Of a stretch of DNA of 53,041 nt, positions 23,617 to 31,038 are shown piece after piece. Numbering within the stretch: position 1 is the first letter of the stretch; each line of letters begins with the position of its first letter. Both the position numbers and the translations under genes were made by a program. The notes beneath the pieces were generated by a model, which saw only the letters and a list, made by a program, of their open reading frames with translations, was not told the DNA's origin and ran no database searches. The DNA comes from Mesorhizobium amorphae. Lineage in GTDB: Bacteria; Pseudomonadota; Alphaproteobacteria; Rhizobiales; Rhizobiaceae. The DNA is taken from the NCBI GenBank assembly GCA_003240775.1, contig QFNI01000026.1:1-53041 (forward strand). The letters run 5' to 3'.

Positions 23617-24750
23617 TTGCGCACCATCCAATCCGTCCGCATCCGCCCGCTCGTGCTGCCGCTCAAGCAGCCCTATCACTGGTCCTACGGCATCCGCGAA
23701 AGCTTCGCGGTCAACCTGATCGAGATCCGCGCCGACGACGGCACGGTCGGCATCGGCGAATGCACGGTGGCGCCCGACCAGACGGGCACCGCCGCCATCC
23801 TCCAGCGCCTGGCGAACCATCTGGTGGGGCAGTCGCCCTATGACGCGGCACCGATCATCGACCGCATATTCCGCCGCGAATATCTCGGCCACGGCGCAAA
23901 CATCATGCGCGCGGCGAACCAGATGTTTTCCGGCATCGACATGGCCTTGTGGGACCTCCAGGGCAGGATCGCGGGCCTGCCCGTGCATCGCCTGCTCGGC
24001 GGCGCCCATCGCGAGAAGGTCGGTTATTTCTACTTTCTCCAGGGCGAGACCGCCGAAGAGCTCGCGCGCGATGCGGCGGCCGGCCATGCGGCGGGCGAGC
24101 GCGTGTTCTACCTCAAGGTCGGGCGCGGCGAGGCGCTCGACCTCGAAATCACGCAGGCCGTGCGCCGCGAGATCGGCGGCGCGCGCCTGCGCCTCGACGC
24201 CAACGAGGGCTGGGGCGTGCACGAGGCCATCAACATGTGCCGCAAGCTGGAGAAGTTCGACATCGAGTTCATCGAGCAGCCCACGGTGTCCTGGAGCATC
24301 CCGGCCATGGCGCATGTGCGCGAGAAGGTCGGCATCCCCATCGTCGCCGACCAGGCGGCCTTCACGCTTTACGATGTCTACGAGATCTGCCGCACGCGGG
24401 CAGCCGACATGATCTGCATCGGACCGCGCGAGATCGGCGGCGTGCAGCCGATGATGAAGGCGGCCGCCGTGGCCGAAAGTGCCGGCCTCAAGATCTGCAT
24501 CCACTCCTCCTTCACCACGGGCATCACGACCTGCGCGGAACACCACATCGCGCTCGCCATCCCCAACCTCGACGACGGCAACCAGATCATGTGGCAGCTT
24601 GTGCAACGCGACATCGTGGCAAGCCCGGACCTCGCGCCGAAGAACGGCTGGTTAGAGGCCTTCAAGGGCCCCGGCCTCGGCTTCACGCTGGACGAGGAAT
24701 GGATCGCCGAGGGCGAGAAGCGCTATCGGGCCACGCGCGAGGCGGCATGA
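23617..24750 (+). CDS. Enolase-superfamily enzyme, muconate-lactonising/mandelate-racemase type
   Basis: A 377-residue protein with the N-terminal capping domain and a C-terminal barrel. Metal ligands are visible as Asp194 (RLDANEG), Glu220 (EFIEQP) and Asp245 (IVADQA). In the KxK motif of the MLE subgroup the first Lys is Tyr165 and the second, the base, is Lys167 (FYLKVG). The Lys expected on the sixth strand is replaced (CIGPREIGG), while His295 (CIHSS) may act as another base. It is therefore not a standard muconate-lactonising enzyme or dipeptide epimerase. Racemase, epimerase or dehydratase activity on an acid is likely; the substrate is unknown. It starts at a TTG. Confidence 0.85.
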   Translation: MRTIQSVRIRPLVLPLKQPYHWSYGIRESFAVNLIEIRADDGTVGIGECTVAPDQTGTAAILQRLANHLVGQSPYDAAPIIDRIFRREYLGHGANIMRAANQMFSGIDMALWDLQGRIAGLPVHRLLGGAHREKVGYFYFLQGETAEELARDAAAGHAAGERVFYLKVGRGEALDLEITQAVRREIGGARLRLDANEGWGVHEAINMCRKLEKFDIEFIEQPTVSWSIPAMAHVREKVGIPIVADQAAFTLYDVYEICRTRAADMICIGPREIGGVQPMMKAAAVAESAGLKICIHSSFTTGITTCAEHHIALAIPNLDDGNQIMWQLVQRDIVASPDLAPKNGWLEAFKGPGLGFTLDEEWIAEGEKRYRATREAA

Positions 24751-25730
24751 GCGGCATCGCGCCGGCCGAGATCGAACGCGTCGCGCTCCAGGCCCTGGTG
24801 CGAGCGGGGGCGAGCGGAGAGAACGCGGCGCCCGTGGCACGCGCCATCGCGCGGGCCGAGGCCGAGGGCAACCCGGTCTGCGGGCTCTTCTACCTGCCGA
24901 TCTTCTGCGCCCAGCTCCGAAGTGGCAAGCTGGACGGCGTCGTTAGCCCTGTCGCCGAGCGGCAGGGATCGGCCGTGCGCGTCGATGCCCGTTCGGGCTT
25001 CGCGCATCCCGCGATCGAAGCGGGCCTGCCTCTCCTGATCGCTGCTGCGCGCGAAAACGGGGTGGCGGCCATGGCCTTGCGCCGTTCCACCAATTGCTTG
25101 GCGCTCGGCCATCACGTGCGACCGCTGGCCGAATCAGGGCTCTTCGGCATCTGCATGGCGAATGCGCCCGCCTCGGTCGCGCCGCCGGGCGCCACCGCAC
25201 GGCTTTTCGGCACCAACCCGCTCGCCTTCGCCATTCCCTGCGGGGCCGAGCCGCCGATCGTCGTCGACCAGAGCCTGAGTGCCGCGACGAAGACCGCCGT
25301 TCTCATGCGCCGCGACAGGGGCGAAGCGATCCCGCTCGGCTGGGGCCAGGACGGAGCGGGCAGGCCGACGACCGATCCGGCCGAAGCGCTCGCCGGCTCG
25401 CTGCTTCCCGCAGGCGGGCAGAAGGGTGCAAACCTCATGCTCTTGGTGGAAGTGCTGGCCGCCGTGCTCTCGGGCTCCTCGCTCAGCACGGAGGCGAGCG
25501 GTTTCGGCGACGACCAGGGCCCTGCCCCCGACACCGGCCAGTTCCTGCTTGCCATCGACCCCGGCCATTTCGCGGGCGAGGCCGTGGCCCCGGCGCTTGC
25601 GCGCCTGGCCGAGCGTTTCACCGATGCTGCTGTTCGCCTGCCGGGGCGCGGCGAGGGCCGGACGCAAGTTCCGCCCGACCCCGCCCTGTGGGCCCGGGCG
25701 CTGGCGCTTGCGGGTCAGGACGCCGGCTGA
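24747..25730 (+). CDS. Ldh2-family (malate/lactate/pyrroline-2-carboxylate) oxidoreductase-like protein lacking catalytic His
   Basis: A 327-residue member of the non-Rossmann Ldh2/DpkA NAD(P)H oxidoreductase family. Recognisable family blocks are FGTNPLAFAIPCG, the VVDQSLSAATKT region and GGQKGANLMLLVEVL. In characterised members a Ser-His-Gly motif near residue 45 carries the catalytic His; here it reads Val44-Cys45-Gly46. The second conserved NHFG stretch reads TNCLALG. The protein is therefore either catalytically altered or a new subgroup. Its start overlaps the enolase-family stop as ATGA, so the two are coupled. Its 3' end overlaps the convergent esterase gene by 16 bases. Confidence 0.83.
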   Translation: MSGIAPAEIERVALQALVRAGASGENAAPVARAIARAEAEGNPVCGLFYLPIFCAQLRSGKLDGVVSPVAERQGSAVRVDARSGFAHPAIEAGLPLLIAAARENGVAAMALRRSTNCLALGHHVRPLAESGLFGICMANAPASVAPPGATARLFGTNPLAFAIPCGAEPPIVVDQSLSAATKTAVLMRRDRGEAIPLGWGQDGAGRPTTDPAEALAGSLLPAGGQKGANLMLLVEVLAAVLSGSSLSTEASGFGDDQGPAPDTGQFLLAIDPGHFAGEAVAPALARLAERFTDAAVRLPGRGEGRTQVPPDPALWARALALAGQDAG

Positions 25731-26341
25731 ACGCTTTTCAGCCAGCTTTCCATTCGGCTCAGATCGGCCTGCGTCAGGTTGTGGCCGGCCGGCATCGCCT
25801 CGTGTGTCAGTGCCGCGCCCCTCGCTTCCAGGCTCTCGGCCAGCCGTTCGGCCACCGCGGGCGGTGCGATGGGGTCGTCCAGCCCCGAAAGCAGCAGAAC
25901 GGGAACGTTTCCGAGATCGGCCTCCGGCGGTGCCCGGAAGGGCGGCATCGCGCGCAGGAGAATGGCGCCTGCCAGCACGCCCGGATGCGTCAGCAGAAGC
26001 GAAGCCGCGATGTTCGCCCCGTTGGAAAAGCCCACCGCGATCGGGGCTGCAAGCCCATAGGCTGCTTGCGCCTCCGCGATGAAGCCCGCGAGCGCCTGCG
26101 TGCGGAGCCGGAGGTCTGTCTCGTCGAACACGCCTTCGGTCAATCGCCTGAAGAAGCGCGGCATGCCGTTCTCCAAGATCTGGCCGCGCGGCGACAAAAG
26201 TGCGGCACCCGGCGCGAGCCGGCTTCCAAGCGCCAGAAGGTCGTCTTCGTTGCCGCCCGTGCCGTGAAGCAGCAGAAGCGGCGGGTGCCCCGCGCCGGAG
26301 CGCGCCGGCACGAAGCGGTGGATGTGGGAAAGCTCAGCCAT
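25715..26341 (-). CDS. Carboxylesterase/phospholipase of the MhqD type
   Basis: A 208-residue alpha/beta hydrolase. The nucleophile elbow reads GFSNGAN (Ser-containing), the oxyanion motif is LLLHGTGGNEDD, and the acid and base are in GLDDPIAP and PAGHNL. It closely fits the phospholipase/carboxylesterase family that includes MhqD, commonly paired with a ring-cleaving dioxygenase in hydroquinone-resistance operons. Here the dioxygenase gene lies 5 bases upstream on the same strand. Role in quinone or catechol detoxification is inferred from this pairing. Confidence 0.85.
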   Translation of the reverse strand: MAELSHIHRFVPARSGAGHPPLLLLHGTGGNEDDLLALGSRLAPGAALLSPRGQILENGMPRFFRRLTEGVFDETDLRLRTQALAGFIAEAQAAYGLAAPIAVGFSNGANIAASLLLTHPGVLAGAILLRAMPPFRAPPEADLGNVPVLLLSGLDDPIAPPAVAERLAESLEARGAALTHEAMPAGHNLTQADLSRMESWLKSVQPAS

Positions 26342-26346
26342 GGCGC

Positions 26347-27288
26347 TCAGCCCTGTGCGCCGTCGAGCGGCGGCAGCACCTTCTCGATCTCCGCGCGATG
26401 GCGCTCCAGGCCCTTCGGCAGCTTCAGCGCCGTGCCGAGGCTGTCGGGCGCCTCGTCGACCGCGAAGCCCGGCTGGTCGGTCGCGATCTCGAAGAGCACG
26501 CCGCCCGGCTCGCGGAAATAGATCGAGCGGAAATAGTCGCGGTCGCGCTGCTCGGTGGAATGCACGCCGTGGCCCGAGCGGAGCTTGCCCGCCATGCCTG
26601 CCTGTTCGGCGTCGTCGGCCGCGCGGAAGGCGATGTGGTGCACGCTGCCCGCGCCTGCCCGCCCCCGGCCGGCATTGCCCGGCGCATGAAGATCGATCGT
26701 GTTGCCGAGCGCCACGCCATCCGCCGTGAAGCGGACCACGTCCCGTTCGCGGCCCGTTTCGCGAAAGCCGAACACGTCTTGGAGGATGGCCGCGGTGCGG
26801 GTGGTCTCGCCCAGCAGCAGCCGCACGCCCTGGAAGCCGCGCAGCGCGTGTTCGGGGGCGATGCCGGGGCTCCCCCAGGCATCCTCGCTCTCGATGCCGG
26901 AAAGGCCCACCAGGGCCAGTCCCATGCCGTCTGGGTCGCGGAAGGGCAGCACGGGCTCCCCGAAGCGGGTCTCGGTGGCACCCACCGAAACCCCTTCGGC
27001 TTCCAGGCGCTTCTGCCAGAAGGGCAGCGCCCCTTCCGGCACGCGGTAGACGGTCTCCTGCGTTTCGCCCGCGCCGATCCGGCCGGGGGCCGCGTTCGCC
27101 CAGGGAAAGAAGGTCATGATCGTGCCGGGCCGACCGGCCGCGTCGCCGAAATAGAAGTGGTAGGTGCCGGGATCGTCGAAATTCACCGTCTTCTTGACGA
27201 AGCGCTGGCCGAGTACGCGCCGGTAGAAATCGAGATTGCGCTGCGCGGGGCCCGCGATGGCTGTGACATGGTGGAGGCCGTTTGGCAT
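26347..27288 (-). CDS. Ring-cleaving dioxygenase of the MhqO/MhqA (glyoxalase fold) type
   Basis: A 313-residue protein with two vicinal-oxygen-chelate domains. The N-terminal domain has GLHHVTAIAG and LDFYRRVLGQRFVKKTVNFDDP. The C-terminal domain has SVHHIAFRAADD and the Glu-bearing GGVLFEIATD. Together these give the two-His, one-Glu iron site of extradiol dioxygenases. MhqO-type proteins protect cells from methylhydroquinone and related quinones. It forms a two-gene unit with the downstream esterase. The preceding 100-base gap to cobF shows no strong hairpin. Confidence 0.87.
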   Translation of the reverse strand: MPNGLHHVTAIAGPAQRNLDFYRRVLGQRFVKKTVNFDDPGTYHFYFGDAAGRPGTIMTFFPWANAAPGRIGAGETQETVYRVPEGALPFWQKRLEAEGVSVGATETRFGEPVLPFRDPDGMGLALVGLSGIESEDAWGSPGIAPEHALRGFQGVRLLLGETTRTAAILQDVFGFRETGRERDVVRFTADGVALGNTIDLHAPGNAGRGRAGAGSVHHIAFRAADDAEQAGMAGKLRSGHGVHSTEQRDRDYFRSIYFREPGGVLFEIATDQPGFAVDEAPDSLGTALKLPKGLERHRAEIEKVLPPLDGAQG

Positions 27289-27388
27289 GGCTGTCCCTTT
27301 CGGGTTGGCGAAGCGGGCTGTGCCCGAGAAGATAAAGCAGAAACCGTGCCGCGCGAGACCGCCGAAGGGTGACGGTCCGTTGCCGCCC

Positions 27389-28183
27389 TCACCGCTTGCG
27401 CAAGAGGTAGGTGTCCATCACCCAGCCGGTTTCCTTGCGCGCGGCTTCGCGCTCACTGGCGATCCTGTCGGCCACTTCGCGCAAGGGCCCGGCGACCAGC
27501 CGCTCGCTTGGCAGGCCGAGATTGGCGCCCCACCAGATCAGGCAGTCGTCTTCCAAGGATCGGAAGGAAAGCTCGCCGTCGAGCATGATCACAAGGCTGT
27601 CCGCGCCCTGCGGCCAGCCGTCCTCGCGCAGGCGTCGGCCGGTGGAAAGCACCACGGCCTGGCCGATCGCGTTGAGCGCCACGCCGTGGCGGGCGGCCAG
27701 CGCCTGTACGGCCGTGATGCCCGGGATCACCTCCACGTCGAGCACGAGCCCGCGCTTCTCCAGGCGTTCGAGGATGCGCAGCGTGCTGTCGTAGAGCGCG
27801 GGGTCGCCCCAGACCAGGAAAGCGCCCGTTTCCCCCTCGCCGAGCTCGTCGCGCAGCAGGCGCTCGTAGATGTCGGCCATCGCGTCGTGCCAGTCGGCCA
27901 CGGCCGCGCCATAGGCGTCGCCTGCCGCGCGGCGCACGGGCATGGCGAAGGGCGCCGTGCGAAACGAGCCGGGCTCGAGCAGCCGCGCGCAGAGCGCTTC
28001 ACGAGCGCGGGCAAGCTCCGCCTTTTCCTCGCCCTTGCCGGGAATGAGAAAGAGGTCGGCCCGCCGCATCGCCTCGATGGCCTGCAGCGTGATCTGGTTG
28101 GGATCGCCCGCACCGATGCCGATCACGAGGACGCGGCGTGTGGCGGGGCGCGGTGAAGGAGACGACATGGGCGCGCGGGGCAC
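27389..28183 (-). CDS. cobF: Precorrin-6A synthase (deacetylating)
   Basis: A 264-residue SAM-dependent tetrapyrrole methyltransferase. The N-terminal glycine-rich block RRVLVIGIGAGDPNQITLQAIEAMRRAD and the LVWGDPALYD and VIPGITAVQALAARHG segments are typical of CobF, which methylates C-1 of precorrin-5 and releases acetate in aerobic cobalamin synthesis. No other cobalamin gene is in the window, so the gene is detached from its pathway cluster. An internal ATG at 28168 gives a slightly shorter product and is equally plausible. Confidence 0.9.
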   Translation of the reverse strand: MPRAPMSSPSPRPATRRVLVIGIGAGDPNQITLQAIEAMRRADLFLIPGKGEEKAELARAREALCARLLEPGSFRTAPFAMPVRRAAGDAYGAAVADWHDAMADIYERLLRDELGEGETGAFLVWGDPALYDSTLRILERLEKRGLVLDVEVIPGITAVQALAARHGVALNAIGQAVVLSTGRRLREDGWPQGADSLVIMLDGELSFRSLEDDCLIWWGANLGLPSERLVAGPLREVADRIASEREAARKETGWVMDTYLLRKR

Positions 28184-28223
28184 GAGGAAGGTTGCGCCTC
28201 CTTGCCCGATCCCGCCTTTCGCC

Positions 28224-28622
28224 TCAACCCACCCCGCGTCGTCCCTGCCACCGGCGCCGGAACCGGAGATAGCGCAGGAAAAGCCACATCATGCCGCGTC
28301 CCACCGGCTTGCGCAGGGCGAGCACGTCTTCGGCCAGGACAAGCAGCCCCAGCGGCAGGAACTCGAGCCCCACCACCGGCAGGAACCAGAAGAACGAGCA
28401 CAGGATCAGAAAGAAGCCGAGCGGCACCCGCAGCCAGCGCTTGCCGGGCCCCCGCACGCTTTCGAGCCCCCGCACCACGAAGCGCGGCGCATGGCGCTCG
28501 ATCACCAGATAGGCGCGCTCCAGGGGGTCGGCCCGGATGCGGCTGATCGCGGCAGTGTCGCGCAGCCCCACAAGGCCCCTGCCGCCCACCGGTTTCAGCC
28601 GAGCGTCTGCGGCGCGCGCCAC
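28224..28622 (-). CDS. Small inner-membrane protein of unknown function
   Basis: A 132-residue protein. Residues 1-60 are polar, with a basic stretch. Residues about 65-98 hold one or two hydrophobic segments (VPLGFFLILCSFFWFLP, then EFLPLGLLVLAEDV), followed by a strongly basic tail of repeated Arg. The PLGLLVLAED...RKPVGR pattern is one I associate with small conserved alphaproteobacterial membrane proteins of no known role. It overlaps the end of the glycosyltransferase gene by 28 bases, so a later start is possible. Confidence 0.6.
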   Translation of the reverse strand: MARAADARLKPVGGRGLVGLRDTAAISRIRADPLERAYLVIERHAPRFVVRGLESVRGPGKRWLRVPLGFFLILCSFFWFLPVVGLEFLPLGLLVLAEDVLALRKPVGRGMMWLFLRYLRFRRRWQGRRGVG

Positions 28623-30154
28623 GTCCTGCCGTCATGGCTGAGCCGTCCGAGCAGCGCCTCGTAGACGCTGAACTGATCGCGCATCTGCCGCTCCTGCCCG
28701 TGTTCGCGGCGCATCCAGCCTTGGGCTGCCGCACCCAGGCCCGCGCTGTCCGTCGGATCGCGCAGGCAGGCTTCCATGGCATCCGCCACCTGTTCGGGCG
28801 TGCGGCAGTTCATGATGGGCGGCGGCTCGGAGAAGTAGGCAGATCCCGTTCCGTGGTCGTAGCCGGTGATCAGCCGCTTGCCCAAGGCGAGCGCTTCCAG
28901 CGACACGCCGCCGAAGGCGGGCGAGCGGAACTGGTCGACGACGGCGCGCGCACGCAGGAAGGTCGGCCAGAGTTTGTGGCGCGGCAGCGGCTTGGTCCAG
29001 CCGATGCGGTCTCCCACGCCCAGTTCCGCGATCAGGGCCTTGGACAGGTCGACCTCGGCGCCCCATTCGCCGAGTACGAGGCGGAAGTCGTGGCCGCGTT
29101 CGCGCAGGATCGCGGCACCCCGGATGGCCACGTCGTTGCCCTTGAGGATGGAATCGTTGCCATGCTTCCAGTGCTGGCGGGCGGGCGCGTAGAAGACGGG
29201 CGGGCCGGCAGGTTCCGGCTCGCGCCATGCGGCTGCGAACGCGATCGCATCCTCCACGTCGAAAGCGTGCAGCGCCTTGTGCACATGGCCCATGTCGAGC
29301 CCCATGCGCTCGGCGGCGGGCATGCAGTCGGTGTTGGTGACGAACACTTCCGGAGACATCTCGTAGACCCAGCGCGTCAGCCGCCCCATGGGCGAATCCT
29401 CGAACGGCAGGCCGCGGATGGTGCCGAGCTCGTAGGACAGGAAGTTGTCGAGCCCGCTCGCCGCGGGATAGACGCCCTGCACCGTGTAGCCCTGGATCAG
29501 GTCGTATTGCTCGAGCACGGCGCGGAAGATCGGCGCGCGGTGCATGTAGGCCACCACCTCGGCCGGGGGCGGTATGCGGTGGGCGCGCTCTGCGGTCGGC
29601 GCGTCGGCAAGGGCCGGCGTGATGCGGCCCCGGCGCAGGAAGCGGTTGGCGCCCGCACGCAGGCGGCGCATCAGGGGATGCTCGCTCTTCAACAGTGCTT
29701 CCAAGAGCCCGTCAGGCAGCGGCACGTCCTTGGCATAGGCGCGGGCATGCGCCTCGATCTGGCGGAGAAGCTTGCGGCGCTCGTCCTCGCGGTTGGCGTT
29801 CTTGGCCGCGAGATAGCGGAAGGCCAGTTCCTCGTCGCCTTGGATGAACCAAGCGGGTCGCGTGTAGCCGCCGAGCGACACGCGCGACCATTTCGGCGCG
29901 AAGTCGTCGCCGTGATCGCCCTCGATCGGTGCGTCCAGCCATTCGGGGCAGGCCATGATGTGGAAGAAGTTGGGGTCGATGCAGTCGGCGTCGACGCCCG
30001 CCCGGCGCTGGAGGCGCGCGTTTACGAAGGCGTAGTTGGCGATGTTGCCGATGTGGAGCACGCGCAGGGGCCGACCGAACTCGGCCTGGAAGCGCGTGGG
30101 CAGGTCGAGCGCGTCGGCGCCCGGTTTCCAGCTTCGGCCGGTGTTCGACGTCAT
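28595..30154 (-). CDS. Glycosyltransferase, paralogue 1 of a tandem pair
   Basis: A 519-residue protein. The N-terminal domain starts RVLHIGNIANYAFVNARLQRR and has a distinctive GDDFAPKWSRVSLGGYTRPAWF block. The C-terminal half is GT-B-like, with QHWKHGNDSILKGNDV and a donor-site region VSLEALALGKRLITGYD. It is clearly homologous to the gene at 31026-32495 along its length. The start ATG overlaps the stop of the upstream epimerase gene as ATGA. It probably adds one residue to the surface polysaccharide made by the locus; donor and acceptor are unknown. No membrane segments are visible. Confidence 0.8.
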   Translation of the reverse strand: MTSNTGRSWKPGADALDLPTRFQAEFGRPLRVLHIGNIANYAFVNARLQRRAGVDADCIDPNFFHIMACPEWLDAPIEGDHGDDFAPKWSRVSLGGYTRPAWFIQGDEELAFRYLAAKNANREDERRKLLRQIEAHARAYAKDVPLPDGLLEALLKSEHPLMRRLRAGANRFLRRGRITPALADAPTAERAHRIPPPAEVVAYMHRAPIFRAVLEQYDLIQGYTVQGVYPAASGLDNFLSYELGTIRGLPFEDSPMGRLTRWVYEMSPEVFVTNTDCMPAAERMGLDMGHVHKALHAFDVEDAIAFAAAWREPEPAGPPVFYAPARQHWKHGNDSILKGNDVAIRGAAILRERGHDFRLVLGEWGAEVDLSKALIAELGVGDRIGWTKPLPRHKLWPTFLRARAVVDQFRSPAFGGVSLEALALGKRLITGYDHGTGSAYFSEPPPIMNCRTPEQVADAMEACLRDPTDSAGLGAAAQGWMRREHGQERQMRDQFSVYEALLGRLSHDGRTWRAPQTLG

Positions 30155-31038
30155 TCTTGTTCTGCCTCGATCGTGCGGCGGATGCCCTCGCGGAACGGCA
30201 CGAAGGCGTCGATATCGGTCAATTCGCGCAGCCGCGAAAGGTCGGGCAGGATCACGGCGTTGCTCGCGCCCTTCTTGCGCTCGAAGGCGGGCGCGCGGCC
30301 AAGCACCGAACCGATGGTCTCCGCCATGTCGGCCAGCGTGAGCTGTTCGGGTCCCGCCACGTTGCAGGTGCCCGTCCATCGCTCGGCGAGCGCCTGCTCC
30401 ACGACACGAACCGCATCGTCCAGATAGATCGGTGCGGAAACGAGGCCCCTGCCCTCGGGCGGCAGGGTCACGGGCGCGCCCTCGCGCACGCGCTTCACCA
30501 GCCCGTCCGTCATGCGATCCGCCTGGCCGGGCCCGTAGGGCACGAAGAAGCGGGGCACGAAGAGCGAGAAATGCCCGGGAGCGTATTGCGCGGCCAGTTC
30601 CTCGGCGGCCAGTTTCGACCAGCCGAAATAGCTCTTGGGCCGTGTCGTCTCGTCTTCCGCGAGTGGCCGGTCCTTGAAGGGGTGATACACGGTTCCGGTG
30701 GAGCCGAGGATCACGTGGGCCGCGCCCGCCCGCACCGCGTAATCCATGAGGGCCGCGGGCGCCGCGACATTGACCTGGAACATGTCGAGGGCCGTGTCGG
30801 GGAATGTGCGGTGCAGCCGCGAAACGGCCAAGTGCAGGATCGCATCCACCCGCGCGGGCAGCGCGCCGGCTGCGATCCTTCCCTCGAGATCGCCCGCCTT
30901 CGCGAGGTCGGCCGTCACATGGCCGCTCACGCCATCGGATGCCGTGCGGCCGAGCGAGACGACCTCGTGGCGGGCCGCAAGCCGCGGCAGGAGCGCACGG
31001 CCGAGAAAGCCGTTGGCGCCGGTGATCAGGATGCGCAT
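30151..31038 (-). CDS. NAD-dependent sugar-nucleotide epimerase/reductase
   Basis: A 295-residue extended short-chain dehydrogenase. The nucleotide-binding TGANGFLG is at residues 6-13 and the catalytic Tyr-x3-Lys is in KSYFGWSKLAAEE. It also has LHLAVSR and the substrate-domain stretch VPRFFVPYGPGQADRM. It is coupled on both sides, overlapping the upstream glycosyltransferase by 13 bases and the downstream one by 4. It probably makes or finishes the nucleotide sugar used by one of these transferases; the specific reaction cannot be read from the sequence. Confidence 0.85.
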   Translation of the reverse strand: MRILITGANGFLGRALLPRLAARHEVVSLGRTASDGVSGHVTADLAKAGDLEGRIAAGALPARVDAILHLAVSRLHRTFPDTALDMFQVNVAAPAALMDYAVRAGAAHVILGSTGTVYHPFKDRPLAEDETTRPKSYFGWSKLAAEELAAQYAPGHFSLFVPRFFVPYGPGQADRMTDGLVKRVREGAPVTLPPEGRGLVSAPIYLDDAVRVVEQALAERWTGTCNVAGPEQLTLADMAETIGSVLGRAPAFERKKGASNAVILPDLSRLRELTDIDAFVPFREGIRRTIEAEQE

